From Chrysomallon squamiferum (lineage: Eukaryota; Mollusca; Gastropoda; Neomphalida; Peltospiridae), in contig CM022670.1 in NCBI GenBank assembly GCA_012295275.1, positions 11,486,083 through 11,550,082 of the forward strand: 64,000 nt of DNA, in the 5' to 3' direction. Of the stretch, positions 1 to 13,800 are shown in pieces. Within the stretch, counting starts at the first letter, position 1, and the number at the start of each line of letters is the position of its first letter. The notes under the pieces were generated by a model. It saw nothing but the letters and a program-made list of their open reading frames with translations, searched no databases and was not told where the DNA came from. The position numbers were made by a program, and so were the translations under genes.

Positions 1-1021
1 TTCTACAGTTATGCTGTCTATTTTGACACACCACGTGACCACATATAAAACAATAAAATGAACAAGAAAGAAATAAACATATTCTATATATTCATAAACA
101 TATTTTATTATTTTTAATTTAAATTCAAAATTTTAAATATGTATTATTCTATGGCTAAATATTTTATTCAAGTAATTATTTTTTGTACATCCGACAAAAA
201 ATATTTTAACAGAGCTAAATCAAAGTAATTAATTTAAGAAATAACAACTGAATTATGTCGAAGAACACTGATTTTGTAGCAGAACTGATATTTAAATATC
301 ATCAATAATCTAGTGGATGGTTCCAAGAGAAATGTATTAATATTTCCAAACTATGAATAGTAAATATTTAAAACTGATAACTGAATATACAAATGGCACA
401 CACAACAAAAAGGTATATACATTTCTGGTATGTTTATAATTTTCTCAAATGAGAATGAGCAGATGTCCAAGCAATAAAATCAACAAATCCCAGAACCACA
501 TTAATATTCAAACAACTACATGCAACATGCTCAGATACAGATACAGTTATTGTTTGTTACATCTGACATATTAAAAGGGTGAGGTCTGTAATATGTGGTT
601 TGATTAAAAATAAATATTATATAATACAAATTGCACATATCTGATTTGTAAGTAACAGTAGGCAAAAAGAACAATAAAAAACCCTTTAAGAAATGATTTT
701 TAATTGTTGTTTTTTGTTTATTTATATTTTTGTTTAATTTTCACACAAAATTAACTGAAATACAGACCATGGATGCACAACACACACATTCTCACTGAAG
801 TCTACATGCACACAGACACACACATCATCATCACAAAAACACTTTTCAAATCATAATAAAATAGAAAAAGAATAAAAAAATCTACTAATCCCTCCACCTT
901 TAAAAAATTAAGCAGTATTAAAATCAAGATGTAATCAAGGTACTGAAATATCAAACTGTGACATCAGCTGTTATAATGAATTGTTTGTTGTAATATTTTT
1001 TTTTTAAAAAGGAAGAAATAA
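1..1021 (-). other. 3' UTR / downstream flank of the ARHGAP29-like gene
   Basis: AT-rich non-coding sequence following the minus-strand stop codon at 1022-1024. No exon or convincing reading frame is seen on either strand. Minus-strand AATAAA signals occur (for example TTTATT on the plus strand at 717-722), but in DNA this AT-rich they are common by chance, so the true polyadenylation site cannot be chosen. Confidence 0.5.
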
Positions 1022-4000
1022 TTAATTTGTTTTGATTAGACATTTGTTAAAACATGCTGGATAACAGTAAATGTGCATGCTCTTATTTGTTGAGAAAAAA
1101 TGAGCATCATGCATGGATGGATTACCATCAACGTGGGATTCAATGTGACTAGTTGCAGCATCTTTGTTCTCCTCAGAGGTGCTGCCTGGCAAAGTAAAGT
1201 CTGATTTCTGAAAGTCAAATATTGATGAGAGAAAAAAAAGGAAATACAATTGTCAGGAAAATCTCATTTTTGTCAAACTGATGTAAGAACTGAAATATGA
1301 TTTTTTCTGAAATACTCAAAACTTTAATTAAAATCATACACAATGGATTGTTTATTACCTGAAAGAATGGAACACTTTACACATACACACACGCACACAC
1401 GCAAACATACACAGAGTAAAATTGAAATGTGATTTTTCTGAACAACTCAAGACTTAATCCATTGTATATGATTTTAATTAAAGTATTACCTGAAGGAGTG
1501 GAAACATTTTATACATTCAATATCCACAGTAAAACTGACAGAGAATGCAGAACATCAGTTTTTGCTGAAAGGCCCATTTAAACAGGTAATACTAAATGTC
1601 AATGAGAGAAGTTTTAAAGTAATTATAAAATCTGAGTATCACCATAGCCCTTTCAGATAACAAAATATCTGTATTCAAAGAAAAAGTGCAAATTAAAATC
1701 CACATCAACTAGATGGAAGTTAACAACTGAATTATGATGGTTTTCCTTTTTACTTTTCATGTACAATTTGAAGCTGAGAATGACAGAAATAAATTAAATC
1801 AGTACAATTTACCTTTTCTGAAACCGAAACACCATTTTCTCCTGGTGTTTGTTCTGCAGGAACACTGGTCTCAGAACTTGAAAAAATAAAAATAATAAAA
1901 ATAAAAATCAATTCTACATTGGTAATTTTGAAAGTAAATGGCACAGTTTTGCAGATTCCATGTTTCCTTAGTTTAAGGTATGAGCAGTAAAGTCTGTTAT
2001 TAAAAACTAACTGCCCAGTACAAAAATAAGTTATCTAGCTGTTTAATTTCACAAGTTATATTAAACAACTATATTAAACCTAAGTAAAATTTGTTCTCAA
2101 ATGTTTAAAACACTGGTGCAGATAATTAAACTCATCACATGATTAAGACTTTGTGAAAAACATTCCAATAGTATTTCACACCAAACATTTTCATCTTATT
2201 ATGATATTTTGTTGTCTTGTGGGTATGTAGATAATAATAAAGTTCACATTATAAAAACATTATGAAAAAAATTATAATGATCTTTAATCTAAACATTTTC
2301 ATCTTGTTATGTTTTCTTTTATGGGTATACATATTATATGTAAGGCTGTGAAAAAATGCTACTGACTCTATGTATAAAAGTGCTAAAATCAGTATGCACT
2401 TGTTATTCATCTTACCTGGAAGATTTTGGAGGATCCTCTTTTGGTACTTTTTCTCCTGAAAAACAAAACAAAATTACTAACTAATGTATAAACTGTAATA
2501 GGTTCAAAAATAATTCAAGCAATATCTTGCATATCAGGGTGTCAAAAGAGGAAGAAAAAGACAATAAACATTTCTGTTTATATGATTTTGATTACATATA
2601 TTAGTTATAAAAATTTCACAGAAAGCTATTTGTTACTTTTTAATTTGTTTAATGTCTAAAAAAGAATATTTTCTGTGACAAACCTGAACTTTTTTCTGAT
2701 GCATCTTCAGTTTCTTCTGGCAAGGTTTCGATCGGTGTTTCCCCAGCAACAAGCTGGTAGTCAGCATCAGGACCAAAAATTGACTGTAAAGGAACAGAAA
2801 GATCTATAAGTATTGATAAATTCTTTATGTGTAAAAAAAAAAAAAAAAAAAGAAAAAAAAATTATATATTTTCACATACTGTAAATAAATATTCCAATAA
2901 TAATAATAATAATAAAAGAAAAGAAAGTGACATATAATTCAAATTTATTGTTAAACTAGTTATTATTTTCACACTGGTACACACAATATCAATTATATTA
3001 TAACTTTGACAAACTACTCACAACAAAAACAAATTTATCATAATCATTCTAATTCTGCAATATATTCAACCATAGCAATATTTTTTTCTTATTTTTTTAA
3101 ATTATTTGACTTTCTGAAAATCAAGATGTTTATTTTTATCATTATTGTGAAGTATGACATGACACATGCTAATGTGTGTGTTATTACTATTAAAAACAAT
3201 TAACAATAAATAATAATATTAAATTTAAAATGTTATTTTGATGACAGTAAATGCAGACCTGGGCTGAAGATATGAGCAGTTCAACAGCTCGGGTTTGGTG
3301 AGGTGTGTCCACCAAAGAAGCAAGGGAAGCTGTACCTTCTCTGTAAATAAATCATAAATTAGAAATTAAAAATTATAAATAATAAATTATATAATAGAAA
3401 TTATAAACACTAAAATCTTATAGATTAATGTTTAGACTTTACTGCAGGGACCTTGGGTCACTTTGAAAATATACACTGTATTTAAATATACTTAAACCTA
3501 TAATTCATTACAGAATTTGTCATGTGTTTATGAGCAGAATAAAATTAGGTTTATTTAAATTAGGGTCCTGCAAAAATAAAAAATAATAAAATATCACCCA
3601 AGCAATTAGATTAAGTTACTACTTTAATGCATATAATTTGCTGTATGTTCCTGATTTTTTTTTTTTTAACTATTTTAATAATAAACCATTTTAGCTGCAA
3701 AAAAATTATATTTATTGTGATTCAACATATATCTAGGCTTTTCCCAGAGTAAAAGTTTTACTTGTGCTAATTTATTCATTTGTGATATTTATTTTGTTGT
3801 TTGTCAAGAAGAAAATTTAACTGAAACAGATCAAAACAACTTACGCAGGTCTAAGCAATGTAGGCCCGAAGACAATACCAAGATTACTGGGACTCATCTG
3901 ATTAAGATCACTGTGTGCAGCCACTCTGTTTTAAACGAGAAAAACACAGTAAAAACAGTGAACACTAAAAATAAATAAAGTTAGAAGCATTTTTCTACGT

Positions 4001-4822
4001 TTAAAACAATCAGATCACTTGTAAGTAATGTCAAAATTTCCTCAAAAGCAGAGTTCAGATAAAGCTATGCTAATAAACACAAAAAATAAAAATAAAAAGA
4101 GAATGTAAATATTCTTACCGCTGTAAGTGATGTACAAGAACTGCCAGAGTTTTAAAGTTAGAGTGTGGTAAACAGCGAACCAGTGTTGCCAGCTTCTCAA
4201 CAGTTTTAGAACTAGAGATAGCACCAGCCATGCTTTCCTGAAACATATCGTAAGTAAATTTACATCTTAATTAAGTATAAAACATCACAAAAAGAAAAAA
4301 AAAAAATTTTCTTCTTTTTGGTGAAATGTCCATTAAAAAAGTGTTGTAATAAGGCAAAAATATATGTGCAATTTTTGTTTTGCTGTAAAGTATAGTCACA
4401 ACATAAAGTGAATATTCAATATATTCATTCAGTCAAAGAGATGCTAATTCATTCCAGTGGCCTCAGATTTTTTCCTAAATAGAAAGGGTTATTCATATAT
4501 ACAAATCTTAATTTAATTTACAGTTAGAAAATCTTTGAACAATTACAGTAACAAAGCTTATTCAATCAATATAAATATACTGAAAGTATAAACAAGTTGT
4601 ATTCATTCTTGCTCAAAACACTGACATTCAATAAATGATTTACAATATTTTCATAGTTACTTACCTTAGAAACATTAATGAAATCTCCATATAAACGAAA
4701 CGTAAGCAGAGGTTCAGGTAACTGAAATAATTACAAACATTTTTTAAAGTTATTTTATTTTTAAAAAACTATTTCTCAAATTATGATATTCAGTAAAATT
4801 GCTTGGAACTACCTTTCTTTTC

Positions 4823-4853
<31 letters not shown>

Positions 4854-7800
4854 GAAATCACACTCAATCAACATTTTTAAAATGATTTTTCATTTTTCAT
4901 GAGAAGAAGTGTTAAAAATGTATTTATTTTATTATTGGTTTATGTGAAAAATACACTAACAAATGTTTTTACAAGTAACTAACTTTATTTTGACTGGATT
5001 TTCACCATGGATTCAGAAATTACAAACTAGATTACCTGTCGGAGGTAAAGTTTAAGCACATTGGAAATGACATTTGGATGCTGTTCTTCCAGATCAACAA
5101 TCTCGGGCTCCATGTCAAAACGCTGACAAAGACTTTCCACTTTACTCTTAACACCAGACACTCTATAAATACCCTAAATTTAAAAACAAAACATCTTAAC
5201 ACAACCATTACAATACAAAATTCTTCCACTTCGAAAGAAATTATGTTATTAGAGAGGTAAAGATTGTTTTATAATGTTTATTGTAATGGATTATGTCAAC
5301 ATTCAGATTTAGTCAGTGTTTCAGCCTATCAAAAAAAAAAAAACATCTGTTGCTGCTATAGTTTACTGTCTTCTATAGGAAATCAAGATATGTATATTTG
5401 ATACCCAGATAACTCCGTAAAACTGGAAAGGTTATATCCATAAGACAAAAAGGAAGACGGCAAATATTATAAAAAAAAAGAGGTTAAAAGCAAATAAATA
5501 AAATATGAAGCAGACGTAATTGATTAAGATACCTTTATATCCATGCCTCTTTTTTCCACCTCTGACAGACATTTGGAAATAATTGGTGGAACTTCTCGCT
5601 TGAACTGGGCAACTTGCTCCTGGAAGTCGACACCAAACGTTGTATTTCGACGACCACGATGATAAGGCTGGCAAAACAAGAAGAATTAAATTTTAAAAGA
5701 AAACGTCTTTCTGCCGATCTATCGATTTATCCACAAGGTTTAGTGATTTAGTGATTATACATACACTCACCAAAGGCCTTTCAACATAAGTAAACCATAA
5801 AATTTACATTTTTAAAGACTATGTTTAACAATACGAAAGCGAAGTCTGAAAGGATTTTAAATATATCAGACTTATTGTTTGATTTATAATAATAAGTTGT
5901 AATAATAAAACATCACAATTAGATATTTTAATTTTCTAGCTAGTTAGATAAGTTGCTGTGATTTAATTTGTACAAATTAATTAATTAAGAATATATACTA
6001 TTTCTAAATAAAAAAATAATAAACAATATACTTGTATATTATACAATGGATCAGAGGTAAATGTAATGTGGAACTTTGGGTTAAACTTTTTATCTAAAAA
6101 AACATGAAGACAACAACATTAAAAATTGACTAAAGTGGTATGCAAAAAAAGAGAGATCTCACTGCAAATGGATCTTCTGCTGTGACTGTCAACATTCTTT
6201 TTATCAAGTTACGTCTTTGACCTGAAAAAAAAAAGGGGGACTTTTAGTGAAAAAAAACCAACAAAACATTTTCACATTATCAGTCAATATAAGGCTTTCT
6301 GCTCTTCATTGTTTTTAACTGATCACATGTGAGCAACACTGAAAGCTATGAACTAATTTTAATGATGAAGAGAATGCAAGATTTGTTATTATTATTATTT
6401 ATTTTATAACAGATAGAAAAAGTAAAATAAAGAATAAAATATAAATCTGTACCATTGCTGCTAATTTTACATTCTTCTTCAACCAGCTCATCAAGGGAGT
6501 GACTGGTGACAAGCTGAGGTCTGGACACAGTGTTTGGACTGTTGCTGGGAGATGAATCGTGTGACTTGTTGCTGCTGCTACCACTGCCACTGTCTGTGTC
6601 ACTGTTCAGTACTCCTGACTGAGTCCAGGCTCGAACAGGACCATAGTACTTCTCTGAGATAAAAATGATTACAAAATTACAGTGTGCATTAAACCTACAG
6701 GTTCCTATGGAAAATGTAATTTAGTTATACAAAATATTTACCTCAAATACCAGCACTGTGATAAATAATGGTGCAATTTTTACTATTTAGGTTTATTCCA
6801 AAAACAGAATCTAAAAATTTTCGTAACCAGTTCGTTATTTATTGTGATTTAACATACAAACAAAATAGGAATATTATAATAATAATAATAAAAAACAAAA
6901 CAAATAGCAATGTATGAAACTGATTCATAAAAATGACATCAAAAGGAGTCTTTTACATTAGATAAAGCTCCTTGCCATAACTTTCAAAATGTTTCATCAG
7001 CTATTCTGAGGTATTTAAAATAATTTTGAGAACTGAATGTGGGATGGGAATTCAAGTTAATAAAATAATAATGCTAACCTTTCTTGGGAGAAGCTGTAGG
7101 AGAGCCTTCGCTGGATGGAATAAAGTCAGACGACAGTGATCCATTTGACTGAGTGCTGGGTTTTCTGGTTTCACTATATCTACAATCAACATAGCTTTAT
7201 TATTGGAATAATTTCTTAGAGACACACACACACACACACACAAGTGACTGCCTTTTTTTTTTTTTTTAAAGTGGTTATTTTGTTTTAGAATACAAAGGTC
7301 AGATGATCCAGGCTATAGTGTTTTTGATATGCTAAGATGCAGAAAAATGTTTAAATGTTTTTGGATCAAGTTTTTACAGTGACATAACTAACTACATTAT
7401 CTGAAATTTTATCTTTAAAAATACTGAAAATGTAAAATAAATTTTTCTTCAGGAAAACATTCTGAAAGCATTAATTACATCAGTGTTTGAGTATTTCATA
7501 AACTTGTTATGGAACAATATCAGATTAAGTAACATAAAAAAATATATATATTTTACAAATGCTTGAATTAAAAAATGGTGAAGCTTCTTCACTTACTTTA
7601 TCCCAGGCACGTAAGGTTCAAAGGAAAACATTTCTTGTTTAGTATTGTCTGCTGTCGGAATCGGCAGTCTTCTGACAAATTCTGCATACTGACTTCCTGG
7701 TTCATAGACTTTGCTGCTCTCACACAATGTATGAAACTAAAATGATTTATAAAAAGTATAACAACATCTTTTGATCAATGGTCAAATAATGAACTGTGTC

Positions 7801-10800
7801 ATAATCATTAAGAAATGTTTACAAAGTAAATTAAAGGTAATTCTATTATATTTTAAATGATAGACAGAGATATTATCATGGTGAAAAAATAAAAAAATAA
7901 ATATAAGTCAGATCTAATGTATTTTAAACATATAACATTTGAATACACCATGAATTATAAAAACATGTTTTGTTTTAGTTTAAAATACTACATACCACTA
8001 TCATATTAGTAATACCAATCTGAACAGTACTTTATCCATGTTATTAAATTTCAGCTGCAAATTATATTTTAAATAATACTAAATATCTACAACAAATCAG
8101 TTTTACTTAGACAACTGTAAAAGAAAAACAAAACAAACCTGAACAGGAAGAGGTGCTGACACAGTATGAAGCAGTTGGAAATAATCTACAGTAAGCTACA
8201 ATCAAATATTAAAAACTCATTATTTTTATTTTATCAGTACACCATTTTCTTCAAACCAGTTTAATCTGCTTAATTTAAAATGAAAATAATTTTTAAAAAA
8301 TGTAACAGAAAAGCAATAGGAATGTATATACTATGAAAATGTAGATTAAAAATATTGTGATTAATTAAATTTGATAGGCAATCTTCCTTCCATCTTGCAT
8401 TTCAAAAAAAAATAATTAAAAATTAAAAAATTAAAAAGAAATAAGTGAAGTATATATAAATAAATAAAACTTTTGGAAATCCCACTATTTGCATTATGAA
8501 ACAATTACTACTAATTATTTTTATTAAATAAAAAAAAGTTAATGGTTTTATTAACACTTTAAAATTCAGATTACAAACTAACTTGTTTTATTGTTTGGTC
8601 ACACATTTCAATCTGTTCGCGAAGTCTGCTTAACAAATCAAGCTGAAATATAAAAGAAGAATAATATTCAGTAAGATTTACATTTTTTTTTTAATAAATT
8701 AAAACACAAGCTATCGAACTAAGAGTTTAATAAATGTATTAACTTGATAACAAGAGTCGATTTTAGACTGGCACTCTCAACAACAGAGAATGTTTTACCG
8801 AAACACATTCATCTCACCTTGACTTTCTGAAGTTCTTGCTGTCGGTGGTTGGCCTCTGCTACACAAGCCTTGTAGGTGGTCTCAGCTTCGGCAGCCTGCA
8901 AAATCACAATTATGATGAGTGAGATTAACTCCATACATTCTGTTAATGAAAATTTTAAATATAATAATTAGAACTGTCGCTTTTGCTTATTAAATGAATA
9001 ATTTTTTTTTTTTTTTTTTTAAATCAAAACAGTAATACCCTTAAAATATTTAATACAGTTTCTGAGACTGAAGTTAATGTCATTTTTTTTTTTTAAACTT
9101 GTTTTTATATACATGTATAAAGAAACAAAATACATTTATTTTGCCACATATTATTAGATATGAGTTTAAAAAAATATATATATATATATTTTCTAATTCT
9201 TACTTTGTGCATGGCTTCTTCTTCCAGTTTTTTGCGTTTTTCATGTTTTTCAGCATCAGCTTTATTAGTCATGTCTTTGGCTTTGTCAAACTCCATCTGT
9301 CTGGATATGTACATGTTTTGTGCCTTTCTCAGATTTGTCACAGTTTCATGCTAGAGAAAATACACATTTGTTATGTGAAGAATTGAGGCATTTTTTCTCT
9401 AGTTAGTTATTTTGTGATAAGTAGCTACAAATCACTTGATAAATATCACAAAACAAGACATTACAGGAAATAGTGTAAGAAATAATAATGCTTGATGATA
9501 CTGTCTTGAAAAAGAGAAATGAAAAAAAAAAAATAACAATGGAAAATACAAAAAAATGTTGAACAACTGAAAAAATATTTGAATCTTTAAAATGTTTTAT
9601 TTTATTTAATATTATCTTGTTTGTCTATATTTTATTTTCATTGACCACAGAAAAATTAGAAAAGCTTTGATATTTTATTGAATAGCAGCAGAAACAACAA
9701 TTATAGTAACACAACCAGAACATCCCAAGAAAAGAACACTTACCTCTGTGAACAACAGAATGCAGTTCAAATAAAAAAATATATTATGAAAGTGTGTGAA
9801 TATATGTAGACAGACAATGGTTTGAGAAATTATTATTGGTTAATTTTACCTAACAATACTGTGATTCCTAACATTTTATTTTTACTGCACTTTAGTTTAT
9901 CTTTCGAAATGTGTGGATAATCACTGTAAACTAAGAGTTTATCTGTAGAAAGATAATAATCAGAAACACAACAGAATTATTTTATTATCCATTATGAGTT
10001 TCTTTCTTGAATGGTTTAAAAGAAAAATGGGTCTATGTTGTGAAAGTTTTTAGTTTATGGCTGTTTGGCTACTTTGATGCAGTCAATTGAGAAAATAACT
10101 TGGTTAATTACAGGTGTATGGTTATATCCTTGTATTCAAACACCAGCAAGCAATGTTATGTTTCTAATATGCTGTCTTAAGGACCACAGATATAATGTAT
10201 TACTGAGAAGGGAAACAAAGTTTAGTAATTTTCTGAGTAGCTAAAGACAGAAGAAGACAATACTGTCTAATTATATCAATTCTTTCACTTAACAAAAAAA
10301 GAAAAACGAAATATCTCCACATTTGGAATTGCATATCAAAACTAAATTCAATTTAAAAAGATCGTAATAAATTATCAATTGAATATCAGCTTATCTTTTT
10401 AACACAATTACTCCTTTGTATTAACAAATTATGGTTTGTCTTCAGTTTTATTCCTGATTTCTTTTGATTCCTTACCATTTTCTTCATTTCTCTAAGCCAC
10501 ATCTCCTTCACAGACTTTCTCACTTTATCATGTTCTGCTCTTCTGGCTGATAAAGGCTACAAACAAATTAAAAAGATGTCAGAAACACAGAGCAAATATC
10601 CTAAATTTGTTTTCCATAAATTCTGTCGTAGAAATATTTTAATAAACAATCTAGGTAGTTTATACAGTTATTCTTTTAAAATGATCGTAAATTCAAAAAT
10701 TTAGAATATTTACTGAATCTTAACCTTAGAATTTTTCTGTTTAAAACTCCACAGTGAAAACATGTTACTCTCAGTTGGTATTATTAACAGATATTATCAT

Positions 10801-13800
10801 ATTAGCAAACATTACAAAATAAATCAATCTTATTTTAAGCAACAATTTATAGTAACTCTGTATAACCTACCTCAATAAACTTTGATGTTTGTAACATAGC
10901 ATGAGTTGCCTGACAGTTATTGGAGAATTCAATATCCTAAAAAAGAAAATCATATTTTACATCTTAAACGTAACTTCATAATTATGTGTGTTATTTGTAT
11001 GTATCAAATATAAATGATTAGCAAGAAAACAATGAAGAAGTAATAAAAATAAACAAATTATAAATAAAATACAACATACCTGAGCTAACAATGTGCAATA
11101 TACAGACTGCAGAGGCAAAAATCCCTGAATTAAAAAGCAAAATTAAAAAAATAATTAGCATCATTCAGTGCATCATAAAAATATACCAAAAGAAATATAA
11201 AAAAAAAACAAAGGTTACACTCATGCTTTTGTTTTTTTTTATTGGTTTGATAATTATCTTTTTACTTTAATTTTTACTCTATTCAATTTGTCATCTGTTA
11301 TAATACAATTAATATGTTTACATTTTTTCTTCTCTTTTTTGATTAATATGATAATAATTAATCTAAAGTAATCTGCATGTTATTATCAGTCCAAATGGAT
11401 AAATAAGTAAAAAATAAATTAACTGACCTCTTCAGTTAAAATAGGTCTTGTAGACTGTGCTAAACGACTCAGGTTTTTAGCATAATCCATCTCTGATAAA
11501 AATTAAAAGAAACAACGTTTATAGCTTATACTTTTTGTAAATATAAACCAAATGGAATAAAATATTCAAAATTTACTGATGCTCAAAACTGTAAAGGTAT
11601 TCTTTTATTGAATCTGCATTAAGTACTTTGAAAATTTTCCAAATGATCAAAAATCTGAAATTCACCGAAGTTCACTGACACAAAGCATAATAACTTATTA
11701 AAAAATAAACGATTATTTTAGATATTTGAAATTTTTAATAATATGTACATTTTATGACTATAATAATAATTCATTCGGAAGGTAAAATAAGCAAATGATT
11801 AAACTTAACTGATTCATTTATGCTAGAAAAGCTACTTAGACAGGTAAAAGTAACTTAACATTTGTAAATACATTTTTACCTAGCTGATTTTTCTTTTCAA
11901 TATATGTTATGATATCTTTTGAGTATTTGGACCATTGCTTAGCTCTCTGCAGTGCTAAATCAAGCCCTGCTTCAAGTCGAACAAGTGCTGTATCAATTTC
12001 ACTGCCACACATCAGAGCTGTAACAAAATATAAAAAGAATTAAAAATCAGTGTAATCAGTAAATTATTCTTTAAAAAATAAGAGTGCTGATAGGCATCTA
12101 AAGTAAATAAAAATAATGAGTTTTAACATGCCCTTTAACCACTTGGGTCTGGGTCAGTCAGCATGTGAGACATGACCCTGTTTGCCCCTCAGCCGGTTGA
12201 ATGAACAGTTGAGTGATGATGATTGTTTTGGTTTCACTGGTTGGTGTATTCTGATTACTTTTCAGAGCTGATATGGTGGTTGATGAACTTTAGATGATCT
12301 TATGTCATCATTTCCATGGTCTCTGAGCAAGAGACACTTCACTGGGTAGGGATTCATTCTGCTAACTACACTGGGAATCACAAATCATTCTGCGAAGCTG
12401 TTTTTTGTTGGAAAGATCATGCCTTCAGTAAACATTTTATTACATAATGAAACTTGACAAAACATAGTGAAACTATTCAAAGTGCATTTTTCTTGGTTTA
12501 TGAATCAAATTAGTTGTACCGAGTCTGACTGAAATAATAATGTAGTCAATACTAGATCATATTCAATAATCATACAGTTGATGACACCATTAATCAGCAC
12601 TGTGGTAAATTGAAAACACTTAGGCACAATGAATTGCTACAGTGTTTGCAACAGAAATGGGTGTTGTTCTCCTGAACCAGATGTGGCAGCTGCAACATGG
12701 ATATGCTACCAGAAAATGGCACTTGGTCAAGTGGACTGGTCTTCCAACATGGACCTTATTTGGTCCTTCATGTCTACAAGGTTCTTCAGTACATTCTTTC
12801 TGTTTCCATCGATACTGAATCTTTTATTTTACTTTCTTACAGGTACAGATAAAAACTGGATACAAATTGCTTGTTTCTACACCAAAGAAAAGTCAACTTC
12901 ATTGAGATGAACAGTTAGGTCCAAGTATCACCTTCTGAGATGTTGGTATGATGGGATCTCCAGTATGTTTATGAAATTCATGTGTGCATCCAATACTGTC
13001 TCCTCCAAATCTCAACCTTTTAAGTGGAAAATACAGCCAGAATTTGAGCTGCAATGATGTTCTGGCTTCATGGGACATACTGTCCAGTGCATGAAGTCAA
13101 TAGCTGCAGATTTCCCTTCGATGAATGCCAATGGAATGTCTGAATCAGAGTTTGACAAGTCAAGAGATTCATTGTTGAATATTAATATTTTGCAGAATTG
13201 TGAAGTGAATTTCTGCAAAGTAATTTAAAAAAAAGATTCTGACATGTTCTCAGAAAAAGGCAAAAAGAAAATGGCAGTCATATTGTTTGCAAATTATATG
13301 ATTCATACTACCAGATCTACTGCAATTTTTAAAAAAATCATTAAAAAATTTGCTTTTGAATAACCTCAGTAACATCTAACATCAGTGTTTTGTCATGTTT
13401 CATTATTTGAAAACAGGCACTCTAAATGCACTGATCTTTTCAGAAAAACATGGCTACTCAGAATACAGCATAATTTCACTCTCACATTATAGCTGAGTGA
13501 ATATCCAGTGCAATGACTCTCAGCTAGCTGATCATGTTGGGCCCATGTGGTTAAAGACAGAATGAAATATATAAATTTCAAGCACAAAGACAACATACTT
13601 TAATCACACAAACTTCATTATAAAAAGACAAAAATAAATATTTCAAAAAATCATTAGTACCAAATGAGAACAATTATAAATACAATTATATAGTAATATT
13701 CAGGCATTGTTACAAAAGATACAATTCTAAAACAAATCTAGGAAAGGGAAGCAGAAAAACACACAAAAAAAATTATTCTCTTACCACATTTTCCATCAAT

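Noticed and set aside
12629-12910. 93-codon plus-strand open frame in an ARHGAP29 intron
   Set aside because: Lies inside the piggyBac-like relic, runs opposite to the better transposase-like traces and resembles no protein I know.
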